A model generated the notes under the pieces. The model did not search any database. It had not been told where the DNA came from and worked only from the letters and a program-made list of their open reading frames with translations. The position numbers and the translations under genes are program-made. This document shows, one piece after another, positions 1 to 11,380 of a stretch of DNA of 64,000 nt; the first letter of the stretch is position 1; each line of letters begins with the position of its first letter. The DNA comes from Ceratopteris richardii (lineage: Eukaryota; Streptophyta; Polypodiopsida; Polypodiales; Pteridaceae). Location: contig CM035444.1 of NCBI GenBank assembly GCA_020310875.1, positions 111,589,795 through 111,653,794 of the forward strand, read 5' to 3'.

Positions 1-940
1 AGCCTTGCACAATCCATCCAAATGTGAGACCTCAATCCTACAGTCCAATAAAAAGTCATCAAGTACTTGGGTTAGTGGCGACAAAACCGTATGTATTAAT
101 ACATCAATCCCTTTCAAGGCAGTTACACACTGCAACCCATCAAGTACTTTAGTCACCTATTCTTCACACCCCGATATACACTAGAAGCTACCAAGCAGAC
201 AACCCTATTACAACCGAGACAGGCATCTACAAGGTTTTCATCATTCATAACCATGATCAGGGCATCCTAGAGGTAACTCCCGTAAAAAATATAAGGACAC
301 AACCAACCTCCTGTTCCAGCTTCATTCATATGGGTAGATATGAAAAACATCAAAGTGATCTAGAACATTCCTTCATTATATGATTAATTCATTACAAATA
401 GCATTGATATGTCATAGTAGGGACCGTCATCATTTGAATGCTTTGCTTTTAAAATATGTACGGGTGTGGAAAGATAATTCCAACAATTATGCTTCTAAAA
501 GGGAAGAGAAGATATATGTAGCTCACATGGCCTCCTACCTATGGTTCATATCATGTAATGACACAATGTAGAATTGTACCCAATGTTCCCTTAAATGACC
601 TTAGAAGAACACCACCCAGTACTCGGGCACAACCAAACTTCAAACAAACTTAGTTCGCATTTGTGCAGACTAGTACTCTCTTCATATCCGAACTCCTCGG
701 TTTGGGCATGTTTTCTTCGAAAACCTCAGATATTTGCCTCTTCGTAATGGTGGGAAAGACAACATGTCTCTCCACATCTTTTCAATGAAACCTATAGATA
801 AAAGCTGAAACTAAACTATTACATCAACATCAACACTTAACAAAGTGACGGGAAAATAAAAATGGCTAGCTCAAGCCTATACTTCCTTGAAGTAACATTT
901 GTATTACACGATCATCTGCCATCGACCGCTTGTGATTGGC
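1..940. other. Unassigned sequence
   Basis: No protein family, LTR end, tRNA or repeat could be recognised here. The only open frames are short (up to about 63 codons) and have no recognisable motif. The recognisable A-minus coding region starts to the right of about position 940, so this stretch may be its decayed distal part or an unrelated insertion; the sequence does not decide. Confidence 0.5.
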
Positions 941-2639
941 ATGCAAGTATTCTAGGTTCTAGGGTCTTACTCTTTTCTTGTTCTGAGTCTACTCGTTTTC
1001 TTTCTTGCCCTTTTGTTTCTGCTCGTGTGATGGCCTTTGATGGTACGGTGTATTCTTTGTCACTTCCTGATGATTCTATCACTTTGATCACATTAATGGG
1101 TGTAGTGTCATGAGTCTTATTGGGATTTTTTGGGCAATCTCTAAAGAGATGTTCCTTTCCACAATCATTGAAATACCCTTCCCATGTCCTAGGGGGTGGT
1201 GGGTTGTATGGCTAAGTACATTCTCTGATAAAGTGATCTCCTCCGCATCTATAACACGGGCCTTTTGGCATAGGCAGTCTGATGGATGGTCATGGGTGTT
1301 GGTGTTTTGGGTGCGATGTACATTAGTGTTGCCACCTCCGGTCCATAGACATTGTCATATCCCTCATATCCATAGTATTGCGGGTCATAAGCTTGCTTGT
1401 ACTCCATCATAGTGGCATCATAGGAATAGTAATCTCCTTGGGTCTGCTCATTCTTGGGTTCATTGATTCTGTACTGGCTATTGGTGATGCTGGCACTATG
1501 GCTCTTTCTAAGTTTTCCTCTGGTTGAGCATATTTGGCATGTACTATATGTTGAGGAAGTGGCGGTTGTGGTCCTAACACTGGTTGAGGTTGTGTATATT
1601 GTCCTTGCTCATATGGTCTATGTGCTCCTGATGGTCTTGGATAGGGATTATATCTAGGAATCTCCTTCCTGGCTCTCTAGATGGGTATCCATATGGCCTA
1701 TACTGAGGTTGAGTTAAAGGTCATGTCTACCTGTTGAATGGACAATTCTCAATTGTATGATTGGTGTATTTTTGTTCTATGTGGCAATACAGAGCAGTTC
1801 CTTGATGTGGCTACCTATTGTAAGGGTAAGCTTGAGGCAAACCCATTCCTCCTCTTACACACATGTGAGTGGGGTGATCTCCTCCACATAGACTGCATCT
1901 TCGTAACATGGGTATTCTCATTGGGGGATGCTGGTAGTTCTGTTGTCCATGGACTCCTAACTTCTTGGCTACCAGCTCTGCTAACTCTTCTACATTACTA
2001 GAGTTGGATGTCACTGTACTTATGGTGTCTTCTGATTTCGTAGGGCTGGGTGTACTCTTGAGATCATCCGCTAGGTTATCCTCTAGGTCAATACACTCTT
2101 GAAGGCATTCACTCAACGTCTGTAGCCTCTTCACATAGACCAATGTTTTGAGAGTCCCATTTGTGAGTCCATCCAAGAATAATGATATCATTTTTTGCTG
2201 CGTGGGTCTTTGTGCTACTAGGCATCTATCAACATATTGATTGAATCTTCGGGCAGCTGTTTTCACAGTTTCATTTGGGTTTTGTTGGAAGCTATGGATT
2301 AAAGAAGAAGAGTTGTGTTTAGTCCCTCTCTTAGTGAATTCCCCTATGAATTCCTGAAAGAATTGCTCAATATCTCCAAATTGGTTGGGAACTAATGGTT
2401 GGAACCAGGTAAGAGCCGTTCGTGTGAGAGTGAGTCCAAAGGACTCATACTGCACAAAGAAATCATCCACTTGTTTAACCCGTAGAACTTGTTTAAATTC
2501 AGCTATGTGATCGTAAGGTTCTTTCACCCCATCATAATGATTTCTCATACACTTAGCCACTTGAATCGGTCTTAATCTTCTTATGGGCTCTGGTTGTCTA
2601 GGCATTGCAGGAATAGCTGGTCTCATTGGAGGCATTCCA
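941..2639 (-). pseudogene. gag: gag pseudogene, C-terminal half (A-minus)
   Basis: The minus-strand frame at 1811-2650 carries the retrotransposon gag core (RNHYDG, VQYESFGLTLT, TWFQPL, IHSFQQNPNETV, LFLDGL) and a knuckle CSLCGGDHPTHMC. Further down, near 1231-1265, the minus strand encodes GPCYRCGGDH, a second knuckle, followed by a K/E-rich stretch to about 940. Gag is the structural protein that packages element RNA in cytoplasmic particles. Reading frames are broken below 1811. The knuckles have CX2CX3HX4C spacing rather than the usual CX2CX4HX4C. The frame reads CAG (Gln) where A-plus has a stop after its GVQG residues. The 2640 end is the solo LTR insertion point. Confidence 0.8.
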
Positions 2640-3721
2640 TGTTGGTGCATTTCAAGCCTTCACACTTGGCTTGGAACCTTGGAAGATTAGCTTGGACAAA
2701 TTTCATCAAGGCTTCACTTGAAGGAAATGGCATAGGAACCTATACCTATGTGTTATTACATTTTACTCATTGTAAAAGTCTATATGACTTGGCATTTTCA
2801 TGTAATCACACCTACTTGATAGATTCGTGGAAAAAGGTAGTTGATTAATGGAGAGAATATCTACCTACATTTAGTGGAGTGATCATAGGAGATTTGAATT
2901 TGAATTCAAACTCAAATTCAACTCAACTCCTATAAAAAGTGTAAGTCAAAAGTCGCGGTTGTCTAGCACCATTCCCGAGGCTAACATCTGTGATCATTGA
3001 GTGTGTGAGTGCTACACTATAGCCTACACATCTCCAACTCATTAGGCTACATCTATCAAGCCAATGAGATTGTACATTCATGTGAACTAATAGAAAGATT
3101 TACATTCATTATCTCTGTTTTCTCTGAGTCATCATCTCCAAGTCTGTCAACTTCAAAGAGGCATATCTCAGGATTTACTGAACCAAATCAAGTGATTCAA
3201 AGCACATTGGAACCAGCTCAAAGCTTACTACATGCCTACAAAATTTCAAGGTCAAAGGATCAGCCATCTAAGAGAAATCTTGCTCGAAGTGACCTCTTGT
3301 ATTTTTCTGCAGAGCTCCTAAAAAGTCGGGGGTACATATAATTTTGCTAAAGTGATTTCTCAGTGTGTAGTTTATCATTTCTTCTCATTCCACTTGCAAA
3401 TGGTAGCTTGTTAAGCTAATTTAATATGTCCAGAAGGAATTTAATCAATTGCAAGTGTGCTGGTCATACTGAGTGAAAGACTGAGCAGGTGTCAATACCA
3501 AATTAGCAAGTTTTCTTGGATTCTTGAAGTCTCAAGTAGTTTGTTTTGATTTGATCATTACACATATCATTTGCAAAGTACATATATGCTTTCTTGGTAT
3601 CATTTGGAAGCTAATCAAGTGTACTAAGCATATCTGAAGTAAAGGAGGGCTGAAGCAAAGCAGGTCTAGCAGCTTCAACTCAATCTCTTGAGTGCATCCA
3701 ACCATCTCTCCCAACATTCCA
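2635..3721 (+). mobile_element. Solo LTR (2640-3716) with 5-bp target duplication TTCCA
   Basis: The A-minus gag frame is interrupted between 2639 and 3717 by 1077 bp that begin TGTTGG and end CCAACA, a perfect 6-bp terminal inverted repeat. TTCCA lies immediately outside both ends (2635-2639 and 3717-3721), and the gag frame resumes cleanly across them. A TATA box (TATAAAAAG, 2931-2939) on the plus strand fixes the orientation. No PBS, internal region or second LTR is present, so this is what LTR-LTR recombination leaves. The terminal hexamers match those of the array at 22437, but the body does not, so it is a different family. An AT-rich palindromic patch lies just upstream of the TATA box near 2890-2915. 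Confidence 0.9.
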
Positions 3722-4678
3722 GGCTGCACTCTTAGTGGTGGTCTTGGCCTCACTGGTGGCCAATATTGGTTGCCTAGTCCCAAGTGAGTTTGATTGTGTG
3801 ATTGCAATCCGGGCATGGTGAATTGCGCATGAGTGCGATTGGGGATGCTTCGATGGCTTTTTTGTCCAGACATTGTATGCTCTGACTCTTTTTGTGTCCC
3901 AAAGGGATTTTGGGAGGTAGTTGCTTGCTCTCGCTGAGGGAATACAAGTAACCCCATATACGTCAATCGAGCCATGTCAATGGCATCAACAAGCCAATAC
4001 CTTCTTTGGTTCTTGTCTAGGTATGTGACTCTAGACTCATATTCAGGATCTTTTAACTCATAGAAGGTCATTGGACTTTCCTCTTGTCCGCATGTAGTTG
4101 AGTCAGTTTGTAACAGTAAATCTGATCCATGAATCAAGTAGACCTCCAGTAGGTAATCATCTTGAGGTATCAAATCTCCTCTCAAGACTCAAGTTACTAT
4201 TGATTTGCCTCTGGGAGTGGTTACCAACTCTTCAAGGTCCGGTCTTCCTGAATTTTTTTTTCCTTCTAATCCTCCTCTTTCGTTTATTAGGTCCGGGTGT
4301 TCTATTACCACATAGATGTGACCTAACTTGTCCATGTATGCTCCTCCTTCATACTTGATTGCCAGTCTAGGCACTATTGTAGAATCACTAGAAGTTACCA
4401 TCCTAGCTACTAATCTATTTAAGCCATCCAGGTAGATGGGAATCTCTTGGGAATTAGTAGACACATATTGCAGAGGTATGGTATTCCCCTTCTACTGTAG
4501 ACATGAAGTTTCTCCTGGGGACAGAACCTTGCATGTCTTCTGAGGCCATTGGTATCTCTTTTTTTGAGTCACTAGAGGTGTCGCAATAGATAGAGCGGTG
4601 ACTTGCCTGAGTTGCACTTCCTACCGATGAAATAACACTTCTCCGGCTACTTAGCACCCGTCTTGATCTCAAGTTCAT
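3717..4678 (-). pseudogene. gag: gag pseudogene, N-terminal half (A-minus)
   Basis: The minus strand begins with an ATG at 4676-4678 and the MNLRSRR motif, matching the MNLRSGR start of the gag genes at 12956 and 21043. It continues in two shifted frames (4454-4678, then 4189-4464 and 3532-4185) with the family motifs EIPIYLDGLNR, EGGAYMDK, TFYELKDPE, YLDKNQRRYWLVDA and a proline-rich VRPRPP linker. The frame then runs into the solo LTR at 3716, which adds about 60 unrelated codons. At least two frame changes and the insertion make it non-functional. Compared with A-plus it is clearly the same protein at moderate divergence. Confidence 0.85.
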
Positions 4679-4764
4679 TCACTCTCCTGGGCTATTTTGG
4701 CTCCCAAATATTCCCTAATTGGCTCCTCAATTGCCTCAAATTTTGCCCTAAAAAGGACTCAAAA

Positions 4765-5335
4765 TGTTTTGGGCAATACCACTCTGGCGATAGTGCATTC
4801 GGTGATACCACTCTTGCCACGATATGATACCACTATTAACCATGATACGATACTTCTGCAGGTGAAGATATGATACCTGGGACAGTCGACGATATGATAC
4901 CACAATCCTCGCGATATGATACTGTTGCACTACACGATATGATACTAGGAATCCTCGTGATATGATACCGGTGCAAGTCGCAGTATGATATGGCAACCCG
5001 GCACGATACGATACTGGACTATCGAGCGATACGATACTATGGAGGTTCAACGATACAATACTAGGTACACGATACGATACCAGTATTGCGCGCGATATGA
5101 TACCGTTCGATCGATGATATGATACCGTGATCGGGACAATACGATACCAAGTGGACCGTGATACGATACCAATGGCAGATCATGATCGTGATACCAATTT
5201 TGATGATATGATACCAAAAATGGTATCACGATACCTCAAGTGGTATGCGACGATACGATACTCAACGAGTATCGCAATACTAGGGAACTTTGGTATCGCG
5301 ATACAAAAACTCAATCGACCGCGATATGTAAGCAT
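4765..5335 (-). repeat. TATCRTATCG leader array (A-minus)
   Basis: The plus strand shows CGATATGATACC or CGATACGATACC again and again, for example near 4820, 4842, 4866, 4890, 4912, 4935, 4958, 5004, 5027, 5070, 5093 and 5115. That is every 22-24 bp, with about 11 bp of different sequence between cores. On the element's own (minus) strand this is GGTATCATATCG or GGTATCGTATCG. It sits just upstream of the gag start at 4678, the same place as the array in A-plus. Several spacer segments next to the distal end resemble those in A-plus, so the arrays are homologous rather than independently built. Confidence 0.85.
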
Positions 5336-5387
5336 CCAGAAAGGAACTCATAAATTTTTTAATATATATTCTGAAAAGTTGCACGCA

Positions 5388-5847
5388 TGATGTAAAGGCA
5401 TAGTGCAAAGTTGTAACCCTTGAGAGATTAATAAAAAGAGTCGCATAAAGCAGAAGGTAGAGCCACTAGGCTGTTTGTCTGGGAGAGAGCCGAAAGCGAA
5501 GCGCTGTTGCCGAAACTCTATGTAATCTGAGTCTGTTGTCAATTCTGTTGATTAAGTTTAATCATTAAGTGAAGTTCAATAAAGTGTTAAGTAAATTGAT
5601 TAACACAAAAAGTGAAGAAGTTATACAGCAACTGTCTAGTGTGCAAGTGTGTTGAAGAACGCATTCAAAACAGTATTGGGAAGATAATCCGATTTAGCGC
5701 AGTAATTCGGTGAAGTAGTATACTCTTAATCTATATATTTGGGAAAATACAAACAGGGCCTCTGTTTATAGACCCTTAACCATCCCAAGAACCCAAACTT
5801 GAATTAAACTTTAAATAGATAACTTAATCCGAAGTTTAAGTTTAACA
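5388..5847 (+). mobile_element. Probable 5' LTR of element B
   Basis: The segment just before the PBS-like site ends in TTTAACA, giving the CA terminus. Counting back, a TG at 5388 (TGATGTAAAGG) is the most plausible start, for about 460 bp. It contains AATAAA-type signals (near 5430 and 5579) and a TATA-like stretch near 5732. No second copy exists in the window, so the start is a guess, while the end is well supported by the adjacent PBS-like sequence. Confidence 0.5.
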
Positions 5848-5848
5848 C

Positions 5849-5866
5849 TGGTGTCGTCTGTGGGAA
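5849..5866 (+). other. Primer-binding-site-like sequence of element B
   Basis: TGGTGTCGTCTGTGGGAA follows the LTR end by one base. It resembles the TGGCGCCGTCTGTGGGAA sequence often found at this position in plant Ty3/gypsy elements, with two C-to-T changes. I do not assign the tRNA. It marks the 5' LTR boundary. Confidence 0.6.
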
Positions 5867-6109
5867 ATGGAGTAGTCGTTTGCATCGAAGATTAAAGCTT
5901 GAGGAAGTATTCTTTGATACATGCCTGTAACACCTTCCGACGAATCATACCCCAAATACCGAAGAGATCAACATCCCTAGGCAGTTTCAAACTTATTAGG
6001 AACACCCCCTAGTGGTAGAAGTGCAGGACAATCAAGTCCAGTTGCAAAAGATTGAGTACAGCCATCCAGCGACAATTCCGGTGGTAGTTCGATAGCACAC
6101 GGCAAGAAT

Positions 6110-7780
6110 TTGGTGCATTCTGATGTGAGTCCGGTACCTTCTAGAGAAAGTACGATGATTTCTAGTTGTACAGAGGCACAGTGCGGAGACAGTTCTGCAT
6201 TATCTGGTCAAAATTCGGTCACTTTCAATGACAGGTTCGCGTTATCCAGAGAGAACATTTTTGGTGATAGTGTAGTCAGGTCCGGTGAGAATTCGACGAG
6301 TTTCGATGAAAGTTCGGTATTAGCTGGTGGCAATTTGAAGTTTTTCGATGAAACTGTGGTGCTGTTTGGTGGACGATGCATGATTAGCTAATTTTGACAC
6401 TAAAGTTGAGGAAGCGATGTTACATTTGGACTTAAGCAATTGGTTCAACGACATTTTAGGACCGAAAAGTGAGCAGGTTGACCTTACAGTCCAGGAAGAT
6501 CAAGAGATACCTCCCCAAAATTCAGGTAACAACAACAATGCCACTAACAACAGCACCATGAGTGGTTCATAGCAACAACAACAAACACCGCCACAGTCGC
6601 AACCACAACATCATCAGCAACAAGTAATCCCACCGCGCCCGGTACCAATGGGGGTCACATACACAAAATTTGGAGGTTTTCCGGGGGATGATCCTGATGC
6701 GCATGTACGGACCTTTGAGATTAATTATGCAGTTTTGAATTACCCAGCAGACCTTGCGTATAAAGCTATTGTGTTCCAATCGACTCTTGTTAATGAAGTT
6801 GCACGATGGCTAACCGAATACGATTCAAACCACTTTTGGCAGTATGATGATGTGAAGGATGCCTTTTGCAACGATTCTGGCTGAAGAAAAACCTAGTCAA
6901 AATTTTTGACTACCTGCATAATAATAGGAAAAAGCCACACCAAAACGTACAGGATTATGCCACATTATTTTGGACTCATTTACGGCAGCTACCACTAGCA
7001 CATGTGAATTTACCGGATGACGTTATCACTCAGTGGTTCCATCAACGGATTAAAGGCCCAACTGAAACAGATCATGATCATCCGGTGTGTGGGTGGAATG
7101 ACTTTGGATGCCATCATCGCTATGGCATTACAATTAAAAAACAAGGTAGGTGGATTCACCGAAGAGCTAGAGTGGCTAAAAGCATCTAGGCAATCCAACG
7201 AGGATCCTTTGAAATAAATTTATTGTACCAAATGCAAAAATCCAGGGCATAGCAGCTCGACATGCATGCTGAATCAACTGTATTGTGCCATTTTCCATAC
7301 AACAGAACACACCACAGAGACTTGTCCGTATAATGCAAAGGTACAGAACAGAGCCATTGTTAATACCATTATTCAGGAACAAGGGCAACCGGCCAGCCAT
7401 TATGTCCCACCACAGATGAGGAATACCTAGTACCAGGGATATAGGAATTATCAAGGAGGACAGTCAAATAATTTTGGACAAGCTCGCTGGAATGCAGGTC
7501 CGTCAGGAGAAGGTACATCTTCTCCAACCCCTAAATGTCATTTTTGTGGTGAAATTGGGCATATCCGGAGGTTTTGCAAAGACGCGGCCGAGTATGATAA
7601 AAAGAAAAAAGAACAAAAACATCCAATGGTGAATATGGTGTATATTTCACTAGTAGACATGCAAGCAACAGTGGTGCAAACACGTTCGGGCAAGCAATTA
7701 GAGTCAGCTACGGAGATTTTTGAACCAGGAATTCGTGAACAACAGAAGGCATTCACAAAGGCAAGCAAGTGGGCTACGTA
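6110..7780 (+). pseudogene. gag: gag pseudogene (element B)
   Basis: 6110-6391 encodes a Ser/Asn/Phe-rich region in which a unit of about 16 residues (S-G-x-N-S-x-x-F-D/N) recurs three or four times. A Q/N/H-rich stretch follows. From 6648 comes the gag core (FGGFPGDDPDAHVRTFEINYAV, then DYATLFWTHLRQLPLAHV in another frame). Two zinc knuckles follow: CTKCKNPGHSSSTC near 7230 and CHFCGEIGHIRRFC near 7540, both CX2CX4HX4C. Between them lies a C/H-rich LYC...HTTETCPYN segment also seen in elements A and C. Stops and frameshifts separate these pieces. Identification as gag rests on the knuckles and on the protease directly downstream. Confidence 0.75.
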
Positions 7781-8065
7781 GGAACATTCTGTATTTTTTG
7801 ACCTAGTTCCGGTGACGCAGCAAAGTTTACTGCCGGAAGTAGTAGAAGGGCGAAATCTGACTCATACAGTACTGAAGTCCACACCGGAGATCGTACCAAA
7901 AACAGCCAAAATTGATTCGGTGTGGATGTTGTGTCTAAGGCATCAATTACATTGCCTTTGGGCCAACTATTGGCTTTGGTCCCTGGAGTGCGTCAACAGT
8001 TCCAGTAGCAGGTCAGTCTAGGATCCTCGAGTGCAATAGCCACAATCCAACCAGAATCGGACCCA

Positions 8066-8620
8066 ATGGTGGATCATACGATACCACTGATTACGGTATG
8101 GCAAAAAAACCACAAAATCACACAAGTCTTGATTGATGGCGGATCTGGTGTCAACATTGCAACAACAACACTTTGCAAACCACTGGGGTGGATGCAAATT
8201 GAACCTGTTCAATTCTTTGTATGCATGGCTGATCAATCTCGAGTCCATCCGGTGGGCTTGGTGCGAGATATTCCAATCACTCTACAAGGCTTTGTTTTCA
8301 AAATGACCTTTGTTGTGTTGGATTTACTGAGTCCAGCGTGGATTATAATCTACTCTTTGGACTTCCTTGGCTAAAACAAGCTAAGGTAGTGCAAGACTGG
8401 TCAGCACAGGAATTAGTCTTTAAAAATAATCACCGGAAATATGTTGTCCCGTTGGACGACATGAAACCCTCTGACTTACATGCACGACCATATTTAGCGG
8501 AGCCTGTACACATGTTGGATGGTCTCTCCAATGATGAAGAGGAGACTTTTCTTAAGGCCAACAAGGATCTGATGGCACTTGGCACTGTAGATTTACAAAC
8601 GGTGGCTGATAACTAGAGTC
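8066..8620 (+). pseudogene. Aspartic protease pseudogene (element B)
   Basis: The translation has ITQVLIDGGSGVNIAT, the catalytic D with the glycine-rich loop in the IDGGSG form common in one group of plant gypsy elements, then VGLVRDIPITLQ and, after a frame change at about 8330, WIIIYSLDFLG and KVVQDW. The second half corresponds to the flap and I(L)G region of retropepsins, but the ILG motif is altered. In life this protease would process the Gag-Pol precursor. A single frameshift splits the domain. The downstream linker continues to 8620. Confidence 0.75.
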
Positions 8621-8850
8621 CGATAGTCTACACGGTGGTACCTCTAACTAGTGAGCATGAGTCGAGTACAGAAAAGACTTTGGATGAGTCGATGCTCCAA
8701 CAATTACTTCAGTCCCGAGACGATTTGGAAAGGCCCCGACAGTTCTATGTACAGGAAGATTAGATGATCACCTGCAATTTAAGTGACCAAACCAACCCAT
8801 GACCAGTAAAAATAAAGGCAGGACTATCTCAGACTTTCCAAGAGCACCTG

Positions 8851-9810
8851 TTGCAGCTGCCACGAGAGTTCGCTGATGTGTTTGCATGGGACTACAGGGA
8901 TATGAAGGGGTTGGACTCACAGATTTATCAACACAGAGTGGTGCTGAAACTGGATGTGAGACCCATCAAACAACTGAGTTACAGGATGAATCCTAACTAT
9001 GCGGCACAGGTTAAAGCCGAACTTGATCGATTGTTGAAGGTGGGATTTATTGTGCCTATTGAGCATGCAGAATGGATCTCTCCCATTGTTATAGTCCCAA
9101 AGAAAAAGAAGCAGCTGCGGATATGCGTGGACTACCGCAAGCTCAATGCCGCAACCGTACCTAATCCGTTTCTGTTGCCATTCCTGGATACCATGTTAGA
9201 CGACATGGCTAGCAGGGAGATGTATTCCTTTCTCGACGAATACAGTGGTTACAATCAAGTCAGAATGGTAGAGCAGGACATACCCAAGAGTGCATTTATT
9301 ACCAACTGGGGTGTCTATGCTTGTATCGTAATGTGGCTTGGACTGTGCAATGCTCCTAGTACGTTCCAACGCTGCATGCAAGAAATTTTTTCCCCTTATC
9401 TCACCACATTTATAAGAGTGTATTTGGATGATTTCTCATTATCCGGTGATACGTCGGTAGACCTATACCATTTACGGTGTTGCTTTTTAAAGTGTTGAGA
9501 ATATCGCTTGTGCCTGAACCCGAATAAATCGGTATTCTTTGTTTCCTGTGGCAAGTTGTTTGGACACATTATTTCAAAACAAGGCATTCAGGTGGATCCA
9601 GATAAAGTGATGGCCGTACTGGAGGCTCCTGCTCCTAAGTCATCTAAAGACGTGATGCGTTTTTTGGGCCAAATCCGGTGGCATGGGCGGCATCAGCGTT
9701 GGCTTGCTCATCTAGCAATACCACTTAATCGATTGATCACCAGTAGCCCCCGTCAGTTCGAATGGACCAAAGAGTGTCAACTCTCTTTTGACAGACTGAA
9801 TCATTGTTAA
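8851..9810 (+). pseudogene. pol: Reverse transcriptase pseudogene (element B)
   Basis: 8851-9498 contains RT landmarks in order: FADVFAWDYRDMKGLD, a palm start near WISPIVIVPKKKK, RICVDYRKLNAATVPNPFLLP, FLDEYSGYNQV (catalytic Asp), LCNAPSTFQRCM and VYLDDFSLSGD (YLDD catalytic pair, near 9420-9430). A stop after LKC at 9496-9498 breaks the frame. 9508-9810 continues with CLNPNKSVFFVSCGKLFGHIISKQGIQVDP and the connection towards RNase H. The domain order is typical of Ty3/gypsy. The YLDD variant differs from the YVDD of elements A, C and D. Confidence 0.9.
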
Positions 9811-10485
9811 CTCAGGCTCCCATTTTACAAGCACCCAATTGGGAATTGCCATTTCATGTATTTGTAGATGCATCTAACAGTGCCATTGGTAGCGTGCTGA
9901 TGTAGCTGACGGATAAATGGTTTCGTCCCGTATATTATGCGAGCCACAGATTGGCCCCGAAAAAGTGTAACTATTCAGTTACTGAACGTGAATGTCTTGG
10001 CTTAGTATATTCTATGAAAAATTTTTGACATTATCTGTTGGGCAGACAAAATCACCTTCCACGTAGATCATGCAGCATTGGTGTATCTTTTTTGACAACA
10101 GCATTTGGGAGGACGGCTAGCACGCTGGGTCTTGCTGCTTCAAGAATTTGATTACTCCTTCGTACATCAACCCGGGTCAGCACACACTCTTGTTGACTTT
10201 CTCTCTCGGTTGGATTCCAATGAGCCTCCAGAGGGAATTGATGATACAACACCAGCAATCTATGTAGCAGAGACAATACAAGATGATCAAGAGGAATTAC
10301 TCGTACCCTCTTCTTACTATGATACCTTGCTTCTGTTCTTGACTAGTGGATGTCCACCTGGTATGATTTCTTCAGCTGCTCGATGAAGACTAGCCACGTA
10401 AAGTCGACACTTTCGGTTGATTGTAGGACAACTATATTACATGGATCACTCAGGAGTACTACTCAGATGTGTCCCTCTTGCAGAG
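9811..10485 (+). pseudogene. pol: RNase H and start of integrase zinc region, pseudogene (element B)
   Basis: Shifted frames give the RNase H landmarks VFVDASNSAIG (near 9860), a YASHRLAPKKCNYSVTERECLG segment (near 9940) and the FVHQPGSAHTLVDFLSRL end (10150-10215). A run LYYMDHSGVLLRCVPLAE follows (10431-10485), the stretch that normally precedes the HHCC zinc finger of the integrase. Sequence identity with integrase is then lost. Several stops and frame changes are present. Confidence 0.75.
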
Positions 10486-11356
10486 CAAAGAAGCACAAAA
10501 GAGGAGCCCCAAAATTTTCAAATTAATGGGCACATTTTTCTTCTTCAAAGTCTTAGAAAATTCCCTCAAGCCATGTAAATGCACTAGAGGAGTCCTCTAG
10601 ATGCATATTCCCAACTCATTGTAATATATCCCTTGTAAATTAATAGGAAATTCACTTTTTTTGTAATAAAGTGCTGGTCTCTTGTGTGAAAGGACCAAAT
10701 TTAAGGCACATGTATATAAGTCACTTTGTGACTCTTTGTAGAGACTTTTTGCCATTGTGAAGAAGGAGAGCTCCTGATTTTCGAATTTGCTTCTTTCTTG
10801 CAGATTTCCATCTTCTCTTTGATCTTCTATGTGTGTGTGATCCTTGGAATGTGTGTGTAGGACTATTGTCTACCCCTCTCCACTATTTTTGAGCTACTAT
10901 AGTGTGTGTGTGTGTGAGCTTGTAGGAGTTGTGGAGTGAGTATGGGTGTTTCCCGCCATTCAGTATTTTGGCCATAACTTGAAGCACAATTGTTAGAATC
11001 AAGTGAAACCACCTCCAATAGATGCGTCTCATCAAGAGCTTTGAAAAGATTCTAGTATTGACTATATTCGGAGTTTGGAGCTGGGAGAAATCCTCGATTT
11101 ACTGAAAAGTGGTATCGCGGCAGACATTTTTCAGTATTTCAGTGAGTTAGAGAGGTGGATTAGTCTTTTCTCATGCATATAAGCTGAACCACTTCATTTC
11201 CCATCACGTGAGCACATGTCCTCATACACTTGGTTAGGTTGTTTGATCGGATTGATAAGTAAGCGTGTGTCAATTTCCCACTATATGCACTTGTGTGGAA
11301 AATAAGGTATAGTCTCTTTGGCACAAGTCCTTAAGTCTTCTTGACTTAGGTATACA
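10485..11356 (+). mobile_element. 5' LTR of element A-plus
   Basis: The end is placed at 11356 (GTATACA), seven bases before a PBS. A TATA box (TGTATATAAG, 10711-10720) and a (GT)n stretch (about 10901-10916) downstream of it resemble the promoter layout of the C and D LTRs. The start is uncertain: element B coding sequence is readable to about 10485, and a TG at 10469-10471 is another candidate. About 870 bp. Confidence 0.6.
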
Positions 11357-11362
11357 CGTTTT

Positions 11363-11380
11363 TGGCATCGTTGCCGAGGA
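11363..11380 (+). other. Primer-binding site (tRNA-Asp type), A-plus
   Basis: TGGCATCGTTGCCGAGGA matches the complement of the plant tRNA-Asp(GTC) 3' end (TGGCGCCGTTGCCGGGGA) at 15 of 18 positions. All three differences are C-to-T or G-to-A. It would prime minus-strand DNA synthesis. Confidence 0.75.

Larger units (their letters stand above)
941..5345 (-). mobile_element. Decayed Ty3/gypsy element A-minus (leader and gag region only)
   Basis: Reading the minus strand from about 5345 down gives a leader with a TATCRTATCG array, a gag start with the MNLRS motif at 4678, the gag core, a CCHC knuckle and a second knuckle with a charged tail near 1000. This order and sequence match element A-plus (leader 11381-12955, gag from 12956), so the two copies are the same family in opposite orientation. 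A solo LTR at 2640-3716 interrupts gag. No RT, RNase H or integrase is seen. The 5' LTR is missing because element B begins at about 5388. Coordinates of the outer ends are approximate. Confidence 0.8.
5388..10485 (+). mobile_element. Decayed Ty3/gypsy element B
   Basis: A plus-strand element with a probable 5' LTR, a PBS-like site, gag with two canonical CCHC knuckles, an aspartic protease of the IDGGSG type, RT with YLDD, RNase H and the first residues of an integrase zinc-binding region. It belongs to a different gypsy family from A, C and D: its knuckles have normal CX2CX4HX4C spacing and its PBS is different. Frames are broken many times. It stops near 10485, where the LTR of A-plus takes over, so A-plus probably inserted into it. 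The right boundary is approximate. Confidence 0.8.

Noticed and set aside
380..1657. Plus-strand short ORFs at the left edge as genes
   Set aside because: Those beyond about 940 are antisense to the A-minus gag region; those before it are short and featureless.
5388..10485. Element B as the same family as A, C and D
   Set aside because: Its knuckle spacing, protease motif (IDGGSG), YLDD and PBS all differ.
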